Assembly: GCF_004752005.1 (NCBI RefSeq)
Contig: NZ_CP038493.1
Location: 2,070,302 to 2,134,301 of the forward strand
From: Thalassotalea sp. HSM 43
GTDB lineage: Bacteria > Pseudomonadota > Gammaproteobacteria > Enterobacterales > Alteromonadaceae
Direction of reading: 5' to 3'
Length of the DNA stretch: 64,000 nt
The notes beneath the pieces were generated by a model. That model made no database searches. It saw only the letters and a list, made by a program, of their open reading frames with translations, and was not told where the DNA came from. A program made the translations under genes and the position numbers. How positions within the stretch are numbered: the first letter of the stretch is position 1; each line of letters starts with the position of its first letter. This document shows, in pieces, positions 56,879-64,000 of this stretch.

Positions 56879-57516
56879 TGCAAGCTTTTAAAACGCATAC
56901 CGGTATTGTCGCCGCTATCGACCGAGCCAACGTTGATACCGATGCAATAATGCCTAAACAATACCTAAAATGCATCAGCAAAACTGGTTATGGAGATTGG
57001 GCGTTTGATGATTGGCGTTATCTTGATCACGGCGATGTAGATATAGATGTATCAACGCGGCGCTTAAACCCTGATTTTGAATTAAACCAGAGTAAGTTTT
57101 TAGCGGCCAGTATTTTACTTGGCGGTGAAAACTTTGGCTGCGGCAGTTCTCGCGAACATGCGGTTTGGGGCATCCGTGATATGGGCTTTAAAGTGATCAT
57201 TGCGCAATCATTTGCCGATATATTCTTTAATAACTGTTTTAACAATGGTGTGTTAGCCATTACCTTAGAAAAGCCAGTCATGGATAGATTATTTGCGTTA
57301 ACCAAACAAGCTAAAAGCGTGTTGATGGAAGTCGACTTAGAGCATAAGCAATTACGTTTTAATCACAAGCTGATTCATTTTTGTATAGAACCTAGTAGAC
57401 GCTTTAAGTTGTTGAATGGCCTTGATAATATTGCATTGACCTTACAGCAGGCTGACAACATAAAGGCGTTTGAACAACGCCATAAGCAGCGTCACCCTTA
57501 CTTTTTTAATCGTTAG
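56878..57516 (+). CDS. Aconitase-family small subunit, LeuD-like
   Basis: A 212-residue swivel subunit: DAIMPKQYLKCISKTGYGDWAFDDWRYLD, NFGCGSSREHAVWGIRDMGFKVIIAQSFADIFFNN. It overlaps the large-subunit gene by one base (TGATG), as expected for a stoichiometric complex. The residues KCISKTGYGDW in the substrate loop differ from E. coli LeuD (QKVTRTGFGAH), which may reflect a different substrate. It should act with the preceding protein. Confidence 0.85.
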   Translation: MQAFKTHTGIVAAIDRANVDTDAIMPKQYLKCISKTGYGDWAFDDWRYLDHGDVDIDVSTRRLNPDFELNQSKFLAASILLGGENFGCGSSREHAVWGIRDMGFKVIIAQSFADIFFNNCFNNGVLAITLEKPVMDRLFALTKQAKSVLMEVDLEHKQLRFNHKLIHFCIEPSRRFKLLNGLDNIALTLQQADNIKAFEQRHKQRHPYFFNR

Positions 57517-57539
57517 TCTAAAAGGACGAAACCAATACC

Positions 57540-58742
57540 ATGCCGATTCTATTTCTGACAGTATTCATTGACTTGATTGGCTTTGGTATCGTTATCCCTA
57601 TCTTACCTTTTTTGGCTCCTAAGCTTGGTGCCAGCAATTTTGATATTGCCATGATCATCGCTATCTATTCGGTTTTTGCCGGCTTGGTTGGCACCTTATG
57701 GGGTAAATTAAGCGACAAAATTGGTCGCAAGCCAGTGATCATGTTTTGTTTATTGGTTACCGCAGCTTCTTACGTATTGTTGGCCAATGCGGAAACCCTG
57801 ACCATGGTCTATATCGCTCGTATCCTGGCGGGTTGTGTTGCTGGAATCTATGGTGTCGCGGGTGCTATGGTTGCCGATTTGTCGACACCAGAAAATCGCG
57901 CTAAGTCTATGGGCTTGGTCGGCGCCGCGTTTGGCTTGGGCATGGTTGTTGGTCCATTTTTAGGTGGTGTTCTAGCCGGAGATGAGATTAACTTTCTTCT
58001 GCCTTGCATGGTTGCCGGCGGCATGTCGCTGATGGCGGCGATATTTGCGGCGATATTTTTGACTGAATCTTTGGATAAAAAACAACGCCAAGAGCATAAA
58101 GAAATTCGCGATGCGATTGGCAAAACGTCAAGCTATAACATCCTCAAACAAAGCGGCAATCGTTGGTTAGTCTTGCAATTTTTACTGCATTCAATGGTAA
58201 TCACTACGGTCAGTTACTTATTCCCACTATGGACCGGCGAGCTATTAAACTGGGGTCCTAAACAAATTGGCATCGTGTTTGGTATCCAAGGCTTGGTGAT
58301 GGCGGCGTTACAAGCGAAGCTAATCGCAGTGCTTGCCAAAAAGTTTGGTGAAATCCCGGTGTTGACGTTTGGTGTCGCGTTACTAACCCTAGGTTTTTGT
58401 ATGGCCAGTTTCTCGACCACGCAATTTTTTATGGTGGCAAGTTTCTTTACCACAATATCTGGTGCCAGCATGTGTATGCCACTTATGAACTCGCTTATTT
58501 CGCAACGTACCGAAGTTCAGTATCGAGGCCGAATTATGGGCGCGGCAGGTGCTATGGGCGCATGGGGACGTGTCGTTGGTCCATTGCTAGCCGGTTCTTT
58601 ATTGAGCCTGTCAGGTTTTACGTTCGCTTGGGTTGCCGGCATTGCCATCGGCATTTGCTATCTGGCTTGGCCATTGAAAGAGCTGATGCACGGTGAGAAA
58701 CAACCGCAAGCCCACAAGCCAGCGGAGTCCGCGGTTGACTAA
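57540..58742 (+). CDS. MFS transporter, TetA-like
   Basis: A 400-residue transporter with 12 helices and motif A GKLSDKIGRKPVIMF; GVAGAMVADLSTPENRAKSMGLVGAAFGLGMVVGPFLGG is typical of DHA1 drug:H+ antiporters. It starts 23 bp after the leuD-like gene and is likely cotranscribed. In this setting export or import of a pathway acid is as likely as drug efflux. Confidence 0.82.
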   Translation: MPILFLTVFIDLIGFGIVIPILPFLAPKLGASNFDIAMIIAIYSVFAGLVGTLWGKLSDKIGRKPVIMFCLLVTAASYVLLANAETLTMVYIARILAGCVAGIYGVAGAMVADLSTPENRAKSMGLVGAAFGLGMVVGPFLGGVLAGDEINFLLPCMVAGGMSLMAAIFAAIFLTESLDKKQRQEHKEIRDAIGKTSSYNILKQSGNRWLVLQFLLHSMVITTVSYLFPLWTGELLNWGPKQIGIVFGIQGLVMAALQAKLIAVLAKKFGEIPVLTFGVALLTLGFCMASFSTTQFFMVASFFTTISGASMCMPLMNSLISQRTEVQYRGRIMGAAGAMGAWGRVVGPLLAGSLLSLSGFTFAWVAGIAIGICYLAWPLKELMHGEKQPQAHKPAESAVD

Positions 58743-58873
58743 CGAGCAGGGCGTCGTACACCAACAAAAAACGCTAAACAGCAAATTAGCACATCCTGCT
58801 TGGCTTAAGAGATAATGGTTTAAGCCAGAACGCTTAAACGTTACGGCATATAGATAACAAAAGAGAGAAGATT

Positions 58874-59557
58874 ATGCTGACTGCAATTTTTATATTTTTT
58901 ATTGTTTGTCATTTGGCTTTGCTGATACTAAGCAGCAAAATTCATAGTAATGGTTTTAGTATTTGGTGGTTGCGATTGCTGCTATGTGGCGTGCTATACG
59001 ACAATTCTATGGTGATGCTATCGAGTATCTATGGCGCCGATGAAAGCCTACAATTTGCCAACCAAATGCGTTGGTATGCACACTCGCTTATTCTGCCGTT
59101 TCTATCACTATTTACTTATAAAATGCTGCAGCATGCCGGCTATAAAGGAGCCGACAAACTGTGGTGTAAGGCGCTTTTTATTATCGTCACGGTTTGCGCT
59201 CTAAGCTACGGCATTTTACATGAGATTTTACAGCTTGAACTGACCAGTAAGCTACTAACATCACCTGTCGGTGAGATGGAACGCTTTGTCTCTGTATCAA
59301 AAATTCCGCCGCTGGCAACCATAGGCACGAATTTATTTGCCATCATTTGGGCTGCGGTGGTTTGGAAAAAAGCCAACTGGCCATGGATGTTCGCTGGAGC
59401 GCTGTGCATTTTTGTTATTAATGCTGCATCAGCTACTTCACAATATGGTTTTGTGTTGGGCAATCTAGCCGAAGTGATTTTTATTGCTTCATTACTGGCG
59501 ACAGTGAATTACTTTGCTAAAGACCAAGTCGCAGCCAATATGGTGCACGCCAATTAG
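58874..59557 (+). CDS. Membrane protein, unknown
   Basis: A 227-residue protein with about seven predicted helices, starting after AGAGAGAAG. Residues RWYAHSLILPFLSLFTYKMLQHAGYKG and FLVINAASATSQYGFVLGN-like segments suggest a compact seven-helix bundle. Not recognised. It sits alone between the MFS gene and a small anchored protein. Confidence 0.6.
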   Translation: MLTAIFIFFIVCHLALLILSSKIHSNGFSIWWLRLLLCGVLYDNSMVMLSSIYGADESLQFANQMRWYAHSLILPFLSLFTYKMLQHAGYKGADKLWCKALFIIVTVCALSYGILHEILQLELTSKLLTSPVGEMERFVSVSKIPPLATIGTNLFAIIWAAVVWKKANWPWMFAGALCIFVINAASATSQYGFVLGNLAEVIFIASLLATVNYFAKDQVAANMVHAN

Positions 59558-59719
59558 GCTTTTTATGGTAGTGAAATGGCGATAGTTGATCGCATAAGGT
59601 GCGGGCACAAGTTGAGGCTTTTCCAAGAGCTTTCAGAGCAAATGATTTGAAATTGTCTGCTGATTAATTGTACAGTTTAACTTAACGATATGATTAACGT
59701 CGCTGCGCAGGATAATAAA

Positions 59720-60235
59720 ATGGAAAACAGTTCTTGGTATCAAAAACCTGAAATGATTATTGCCTTATCGGCACTTATGATCAGCTTGATCACCGCTGTC
59801 GTGGCTATTTATTCAGCCTATATTGACCGCTCTTATGCCCGAGCTTCTATGTGGCCGAGAGTGGAAATTTTTCGCAGCTATGGTGGCAATAATTTCAGTT
59901 ACGGTGTCACTAACAGTGGTAATGGTCCGGCATTAATTAATTACGCTGTGGTCAAACATAACGGTGAAATTATTAAGCACTGGCATGATATTAGCGACTT
60001 CAGTCATTTTACTCAGTCACATTTCGGCAATAAAATTCTATCGCCGCAGCAAATTATTAATCCGGTAAAATACAACGGAGATAACGCCAAGTTATTTTTA
60101 AAAGCGGATAAAACCGTCGAAATCGAACTGTGTTATTGTTCTATCTATGATGAGTGTTGGCTGACTTCACGTATTAATCAGCCACAGGAAGTAGCGAATT
60201 GTTCGATTGAAGAAAGTCATCGTTTCGCGCAATAG
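59720..60235 (+). CDS. Single-pass membrane-anchored protein, unknown
   Basis: A 171-residue protein from ATG 59720 (MENSSWYQKPEMIIALSALM). One helix (about 14-36) is followed by a soluble strand-rich domain (VEIFRSYGGNNFSYGVTNSGNGPALINY). Such anchors with a beta domain occur widely without known function. ATG 59690 is possible but has no ribosome site. Confidence 0.6.
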   Translation: MENSSWYQKPEMIIALSALMISLITAVVAIYSAYIDRSYARASMWPRVEIFRSYGGNNFSYGVTNSGNGPALINYAVVKHNGEIIKHWHDISDFSHFTQSHFGNKILSPQQIINPVKYNGDNAKLFLKADKTVEIELCYCSIYDECWLTSRINQPQEVANCSIEESHRFAQ

Positions 60236-60245
60236 ATATAACGAA

Positions 60246-60270
60246 AAAGGTCAGCAAGTGCTGACCTTTA
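60246..60270. terminator. Bidirectional terminator
   Basis: AAAGGTCAGCA and TGCTGACCTTT around AG, with A and T runs. It sits between convergent genes 59720 and 60293. Confidence 0.85.
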
Positions 60271-60292
60271 TCTTGTAAATTCAGTTAACCAG

Positions 60293-61150
60293 TTATTTGT
60301 ACTTTTCTGCTTGCGCCAACATATCGCCAGCCCCCAGTAAATCGTTTATCTGCTGCAGATCCCATAGTGGTTGTTGATAACTTTGAGTATCACCGGTTTG
60401 TTGAATGTGGCTCAGCACATGTTCGGCTTTAGGAATAAAACCATTAAGCAGAGCAATAGGGTACAAGGCGATTTTATAATTTAGCGATTGCATCATATCC
60501 GCGTTATCGATTGGGCTGTTGCCACCTTCGACTAAGTTATGCACTAATGGCACTTTATCACCGAACTCTTGACCGATTATCTGCATTTGTTCATAACTTT
60601 GCGGCGCTTCAACAAACAAAATATCAGCACCTGCGTCAATGTACTGCGCCGCTCTGTGCATGGCATCATCAAAACCATTAACGGCAAGCGCATCGGTTCT
60701 GGCAACAAGTAATGTGTCATCACTGGCTCTGGCATCAACAAAGGCTTTTATTTTGCCCACCATTTCGCTCGTTGCCACCACGTCTTTGCCTTGCATATGG
60801 CCACAACGTTTTGGCATCACCTGATCTTCCATTTGCATCGCATTGGCACCGGCTGTTTCTAACATCTTTACCGTACGTTGCGTATTGATGGCGTTGCCAA
60901 AACCCGTATCGATGTCGACTATCAAAGGTAAGTCATTATATTCTCTGATCGCACTGATGGTATCGGTCACTTCCTTGATGGTGACCAAGCCGATATCGGC
61001 AACACCAAAGCGTGAAAATGCAATACCAGCGCCAGAGACAAAACCAACATCAAAGCCTGCATTTTTAACCAGTCGACATGAAAGACCATCAAATACACCG
61101 GGCGCTTTAATAACACCCGGTTGTTGTAACCGTTGTTTTAAGGTTGCCAT
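60293..61150 (-). CDS. Isocitrate lyase/PEP mutase-superfamily lyase, dialkylmalate-lyase-like
   Basis: A 285-residue lyase: IVDIDTGFGN (Mg site, Asp79/81), MQMEDQVMPKRCGHMQGK with the catalytic Cys116 in the KRCGH signature of C-C lyases (2-methylisocitrate lyase, 2,3-dimethylmalate lyase), and LLVARTDALAV. KRCGH separates these lyases from phosphonopyruvate enzymes. It is not next to prpC/prpD, so 2-methylisocitrate is less likely. With a LeuCD-type hydratase and maleate isomerases it fits cleavage of 2,3-dialkylmalate to a 2-oxoacid and a carboxylic acid. It follows the 61160 gene by 9 bp. Confidence 0.8.
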   Translation of the reverse strand: MATLKQRLQQPGVIKAPGVFDGLSCRLVKNAGFDVGFVSGAGIAFSRFGVADIGLVTIKEVTDTISAIREYNDLPLIVDIDTGFGNAINTQRTVKMLETAGANAMQMEDQVMPKRCGHMQGKDVVATSEMVGKIKAFVDARASDDTLLVARTDALAVNGFDDAMHRAAQYIDAGADILFVEAPQSYEQMQIIGQEFGDKVPLVHNLVEGGNSPIDNADMMQSLNYKIALYPIALLNGFIPKAEHVLSHIQQTGDTQSYQQPLWDLQQINDLLGAGDMLAQAEKYK

Positions 61151-61159
61151 AATGGTTAT

Positions 61160-61936
61160 CTATTGTGGGATTGAGGTGTGCTCTTCGAGCAATGAGCCGA
61201 AGCCATAGATTTTATCCGGAATACCATTTGAGCGCAGTGCATGCCAAAACGTTAGCGCGTTAATGGCCAATACTGGCTTGCCTAATTCTTTTTCAAGTTG
61301 TGCTGCCAGCTCGACGAAATATAAATTGGTACCGGCTTGTAAGATCAAATCAACATCATCTCCATCAACGTCTTTTACCAGTTGACGGGTTTTGCCAAAG
61401 CTTTCATGGGCAATTTCTACCGGACCTGGCGAACTATGACCAGCAATACGCACCACATCATAGCCAATGTCACCTAAAAATTTGACAACCATGTTATCGC
61501 CTACCGGCATATAGGGCGTTACCACACCAATGCGTTTAACCCCGGGATAGCACTTTAGCGCGTCCATGATCGCCTGTGCACCAAAGGTAATTTGACAATG
61601 TCCTTCTTGTTTGGCGATATCATTATATTTGGCAAATTCACGATCCGAACGTTCTTTGCCGTCCCAAAAGGTCTCGGCAGAATAGCCAAAAATGACGTGA
61701 TCAGGACGACAGGTTAGGGCATCACGTAAGCCCTGTGCGGTGGCATCGCCTATTGCTTTAACCATGCCAACAAACTCGTCTTCATTGGTTACCTTGAATG
61801 CAGGAATAACACAGCCACGTGTTGCTAATACCACGCCTTCCGGTTTCATTTTGTTGTATTCCACCTCGACTGCGGTATTCGTGCTTGGCACCAACAGAGC
61901 AAATTTTTTGCGATAACCATAATAATCTAAAGACAT
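61160..61936 (-). CDS. Asp/Glu-racemase-fold protein, maleate isomerase-like, no catalytic Cys (2)
   Basis: A 258-residue paralog of the 51163 protein: LLVPSTNTAVEVEY, GYSAETFWDG, GVVTPYMPVGDNMVVKFLGDIGYDV and TNLYFVEL align. Neither catalytic cysteine is present: Ser86 stands at the first site and Ala201 (LQAGTNL) at the second. Racemisation or isomerisation by the usual thiol mechanism is therefore excluded. It may carry out another reaction or be a partner of the 51163 protein. It is first in a two-gene unit with the lyase. Confidence 0.75.
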   Translation of the reverse strand: MSLDYYGYRKKFALLVPSTNTAVEVEYNKMKPEGVVLATRGCVIPAFKVTNEDEFVGMVKAIGDATAQGLRDALTCRPDHVIFGYSAETFWDGKERSDREFAKYNDIAKQEGHCQITFGAQAIMDALKCYPGVKRIGVVTPYMPVGDNMVVKFLGDIGYDVVRIAGHSSPGPVEIAHESFGKTRQLVKDVDGDDVDLILQAGTNLYFVELAAQLEKELGKPVLAINALTFWHALRSNGIPDKIYGFGSLLEEHTSIPQ

Positions 61937-61986
61937 GATATTTTTCCTTTTTCAGCCAAGTCTGATTGCAACTCTTGGATTATATT

Positions 61987-62004
61987 TGTTATAAAGATAT
62001 AACA
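61987..62004. promoter_or_regulatory. Island operator, copy 8
   Basis: TGTTATA-AAGA-TATAACA, exact in both halves. It lies 50 bp before the 61936 start and upstream of the divergent SDR. Confidence 0.65.
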
Positions 62005-62127
62005 TTAATGTAATATATTCAGTCGATAAAATAAAGGCTATTGCGGTTAGGCGAACTGGCAAATGGCAACCAAGCATCAAAAGCGGCTGAGCAAGTGAAA
62101 ATTCAACAACGGGATAGTGGCGTGGCT

Positions 62128-62162
62128 AGTGAAATAGGTAGTGAAATAGATAGTGAAATAGA
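62128..62162 (+). repeat. Three tandem copies of a GTGAAATAG unit
   Basis: TAGTGAAATAG occurs three times with 12-bp spacing, just before the SDR start. In the longer reading frame it encodes SEIGSEIDSEIE. Confidence 0.6.
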
Positions 62163-62169
62163 AAATGGC

Positions 62170-62877
62170 ATGGAAAGTAAAATCGCCTTAGTAACAGGCG
62201 CTAATCGCGGTATTGGTTTAGCGATTGCAAGCAAGTTAGCAGCGCTTGGTATGACGGTGGTGATGACCGGCCGTGATCAACAAAAACTGCAGCAAGAAAC
62301 ACGAAAATTGCAGGCGCAAGGATTGACGGTTGTCGCTAAAGTGCTTGATGTCACCGATGCTAAACAGTGTTCTGATTTGATCAGCGCTATTGCTGAGCAA
62401 TATGGTCGCTTGGACGTGCTGATTAATAATGCCGGTATTGCCATTGATCAGTGGGTGCCCGGTTGTGAGGTGGCGATGGAGTTGGTAGAACAAACTATTG
62501 CGACCAATGTCTATGGGCCATTGGCATTAACCCAGGCGGCGCTGACGGTGATGAAACGCCAACAACATGGTCGTATTGTTAATATATCCAGTCAATTGGC
62601 CAGCTTTTCAGCCATGACCATGGGCATGACATTGGCCTATCGCATGTCAAAAACAGCATTAAATTCAATGACTAAGATTCTATCGATGGAATTGGGGGAA
62701 TACCCGGACATAAAAATTAATGCCGTTGCCATGGCGTGGGTCAAAACCGATTTGGGCGGACCTGAGGCACCATTGTTGCCAAAGCAAGCTGCCGAAACAC
62801 CGGTGTGGTTGGCCACCTTAGAACACGATGGCCCAACAGGGGAATTGTTTCAAGACAGCAAGCCTTTCGCTTGGTAA
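62170..62877 (+). CDS. Short-chain dehydrogenase, carbonyl-reductase-like
   Basis: A 235-residue SDR from ATG 62170: TGANRGIG cofactor loop, LINNAG, ISS (Ser) and YRMSK (Tyr, Lys), and a proline-rich specificity loop GGPEAPLLPKQAAE. The frame stays open to TTG 62041, which would add 43 residues including a repeat-coded acidic stretch; no ribosome site clearly decides. Divergent from the lyase unit with an operator between them, so probably part of the island. The substrate is unknown. Confidence 0.8.
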   Translation: MESKIALVTGANRGIGLAIASKLAALGMTVVMTGRDQQKLQQETRKLQAQGLTVVAKVLDVTDAKQCSDLISAIAEQYGRLDVLINNAGIAIDQWVPGCEVAMELVEQTIATNVYGPLALTQAALTVMKRQQHGRIVNISSQLASFSAMTMGMTLAYRMSKTALNSMTKILSMELGEYPDIKINAVAMAWVKTDLGGPEAPLLPKQAAETPVWLATLEHDGPTGELFQDSKPFAW

Positions 62878-62901
62878 TCATCAATAGATGAGCGTAAAAA
62901 A

Positions 62902-62927
62902 GGGTCAGATGTTTGACAACCTGACCC
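62902..62927. repeat. GGGTCAG/CTGACCC hairpin
   Basis: GGGTCAG and CTGACCC enclose an inner GTT/AAC pair, 24 bp after the SDR stop. The arms match the ends of the 48-bp palindrome at 27026. It is a terminator candidate and a copy of the same dispersed element. Confidence 0.6.
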
Positions 62928-62955
62928 CAGTTAACGTGTTTGCGATAAGTGATAT

Positions 62956-63702
62956 TTAGAGCATAAATTGCAGGCTCAGTTCGACCACTTTTTGCTGTTG
63001 TTGCTGTCGAGTTAGCAAGCCTTGTTGTTCCGTCATCGCATCTTGATAATGAGCAAAATGCCAATGGTTGCCATTGCTGATTTCTTCATAAATGGCGCTG
63101 TTTGGCATCTTAGCTTTGTTCAGCGCAATCTTTTCGGGTGTGGTCTGCAAATCCTTTTCAGCACTGATACTAATAACCGGTAATTGCAAGCCGCTAATAT
63201 CACTTCCAGGATATGAAGCCCACAAGATCAAACCGGCAATACTTTGCTCCGCTGATTTGGCGTACTCTGCTGCAGCAACCCCACCTAATGAATGCCCGGC
63301 GACATACCAAGTTGAAATATCTGACCGCTGCTCGATAGCGATATTTGCTTTATCGATACCCAAAAACGCAGTGTTTAAAGGCATGGGCATTATTGCGACA
63401 TAAATTCCATGAGAAGCAAATTGTTGTGCAAGTGGTGCAAACGTTTCAGCTGTGGTTTTGCCGCCGGGGTAAACAATTAGACCTTTTGAGGCACCCTGTT
63501 TAGGGACAAACTCAATAAAGTCATGTTGATTAACTTCGACCTGATCGTTAGAAACCAGGGCGTCGGTTGTTTGTTGTTGTTGATAAGGAAATGGGATGCT
63601 CATCCAGGCGGCGGTTGAACCAACCACCACAACGAGCAACACCACCGTCCATTTAAGTATTTTTTTAATCACGGTTATACGGTTTACCGTTTCGTTCTTC
63701 AC
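62956..63702 (-). CDS. Membrane-anchored alpha/beta hydrolase
   Basis: About 248 residues with an N-terminal helix (ILKWTVVLLVVVVGSTAAW) and a hydrolase domain: IVYPGGKTTAETFAPLAQQ, nucleophile elbow GHSLGG, ISAEKDLQTTPEK (acid) and NGNHWHF (His). It probably acts on esters at the periplasmic face. The start is uncertain: GTG 63702, or GTG 63672, which overlaps the stop of the upstream gene by eight bases and would couple translation. Function unknown; the fold is shared with chlorophyllase but I have no specific link. Confidence 0.75.
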   Translation of the reverse strand: MKNETVNRITVIKKILKWTVVLLVVVVGSTAAWMSIPFPYQQQQTTDALVSNDQVEVNQHDFIEFVPKQGASKGLIVYPGGKTTAETFAPLAQQFASHGIYVAIMPMPLNTAFLGIDKANIAIEQRSDISTWYVAGHSLGGVAAAEYAKSAEQSIAGLILWASYPGSDISGLQLPVISISAEKDLQTTPEKIALNKAKMPNSAIYEEISNGNHWHFAHYQDAMTEQQGLLTRQQQQQKVVELSLQFML

Positions 63703-64000
63703 CGGCGAGAATGCGAATCAGTCGATCCGCTGCCTGTTTACCGACCAAACGCTCTGCGATCGGATTGGCAGGGTCAAGGTAGACAATTGAACGACGCTGA
63801 TCGTAATCTCGTTGGCGACGTTTTTGACATTGCATTTGATCATCATCTTGCTGCGCATTTTTAACTAATTCAAGCCAATGTTTCACTACCGCCCAAATTT
63901 TCTGTTTCGCGTTATTTTCAAAAAATGACAGAGGACCAACACCGGCAACGGCGCACGGACTTAGGCTGGCACGAATAAATGGCATCGCCGCATTGAATGG
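63665..64000 (-). CDS. Hypothetical protein, probably cut by the window edge
   Basis: The frame runs from the right edge without a stop; an ATG lies at 63985, so the true start may be there or outside. The visible part (106 residues from the ATG) has MQCQKRRQRDYDQRRSIVYLD and ends LVGKQAADRLIRILAGEERN. It is not recognised. It overlaps the hydrolase gene start, so they form an operon. Confidence 0.45.
   Translation of the reverse strand, partial: PFNAAMPFIRASLSPCAVAGVGPLSFFENNAKQKIWAVVKHWLELVKNAQQDDDQMQCQKRRQRDYDQRRSIVYLDPANPIAERLVGKQAADRLIRILAGEERNGKPYNRD

Noticed and set aside
60293-61150. 2-Methylisocitrate lyase PrpB of the methylcitrate cycle
   Set aside because: No prpC, prpD/acnD or prpR nearby; the neighbours favour a dialkylmalate-type substrate, although the sequence alone does not decide.

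Overview
The window reads as the chromosome of a marine, moderately AT-rich gammaproteobacterium of the Alteromonadales, probably Colwelliaceae (Thalassotalea/Colwellia-like). This is an inference from a GlyGly-CTERM surface protein, a secreted CBM6 glycoside hydrolase, a TonB receptor, DUF748/DUF945 proteins and a hppD-fah locus under a MarR regulator. No rRNA, tRNA, CRISPR array, prophage or insertion sequence was recognised.

Layout. 0-3 kb: a truncated membrane-protein start, a LacI-type operator and a secreted GH5 enzyme. 3-10 kb: an MscS channel, a ThiD-ThiE fusion, ThiF and a DUF748 protein. 10-14.4 kb: a membrane protein and the tyrosine-catabolic operon hppD-VOC-fah, divergent from a MarR regulator with an 18-bp palindromic operator. 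14.4-23 kb: housekeeping and envelope genes (DUF945, LETM1-like, cyclophilin with GlyGly-CTERM, PutP-like symporter, hpt, two paralogous lipoproteins, a beta-barrel protein). 23-24.3 kb: gcdH.

24.4-62.9 kb is a large catabolic island and the main interest. It encodes an SDR very like plant chlorophyll b reductase (NYC1/NOL), a Rieske oxygenase of the VanA/PaO type with a double-rubredoxin/FAD reductase next to it, a protein of the red-chlorophyll-catabolite-reductase (RCCR) family, two beta-barrel (possibly calycin) proteins and a large TonB receptor. It also encodes a chain suited to substituted maleimides: two PuuE/cyclic-imidase-type deacetylase-fold hydrolases, two cysteine-type maleamate-amidase-like hydrolases, two maleate-isomerase-fold proteins, a LeuCD-type hydratase, a PEP-mutase/isocitrate-lyase-type lyase, a CaiB/BaiF CoA-transferase and an HMG-CoA-lyase-like protein. 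I propose that the island takes up and dismantles a chlorophyll- or bilin-type tetrapyrrole: ring opening by a PaO/RCCR-like route, then mineralisation of the pyrrole-derived maleimides through alkylmaleates and alkylmalates to 2-oxoacids and short acids.

An imperfect palindrome TGTTATA-N4-TATAACA lies upstream of nearly every transcription unit of the island (24389, 29213, 30983, 31141, 33875, 37013, 53190, 61987). This suggests one regulon, yet no transcription factor is encoded between 12 and 64 kb. Family assignments rest on motif recognition from memory; substrates are inferred.
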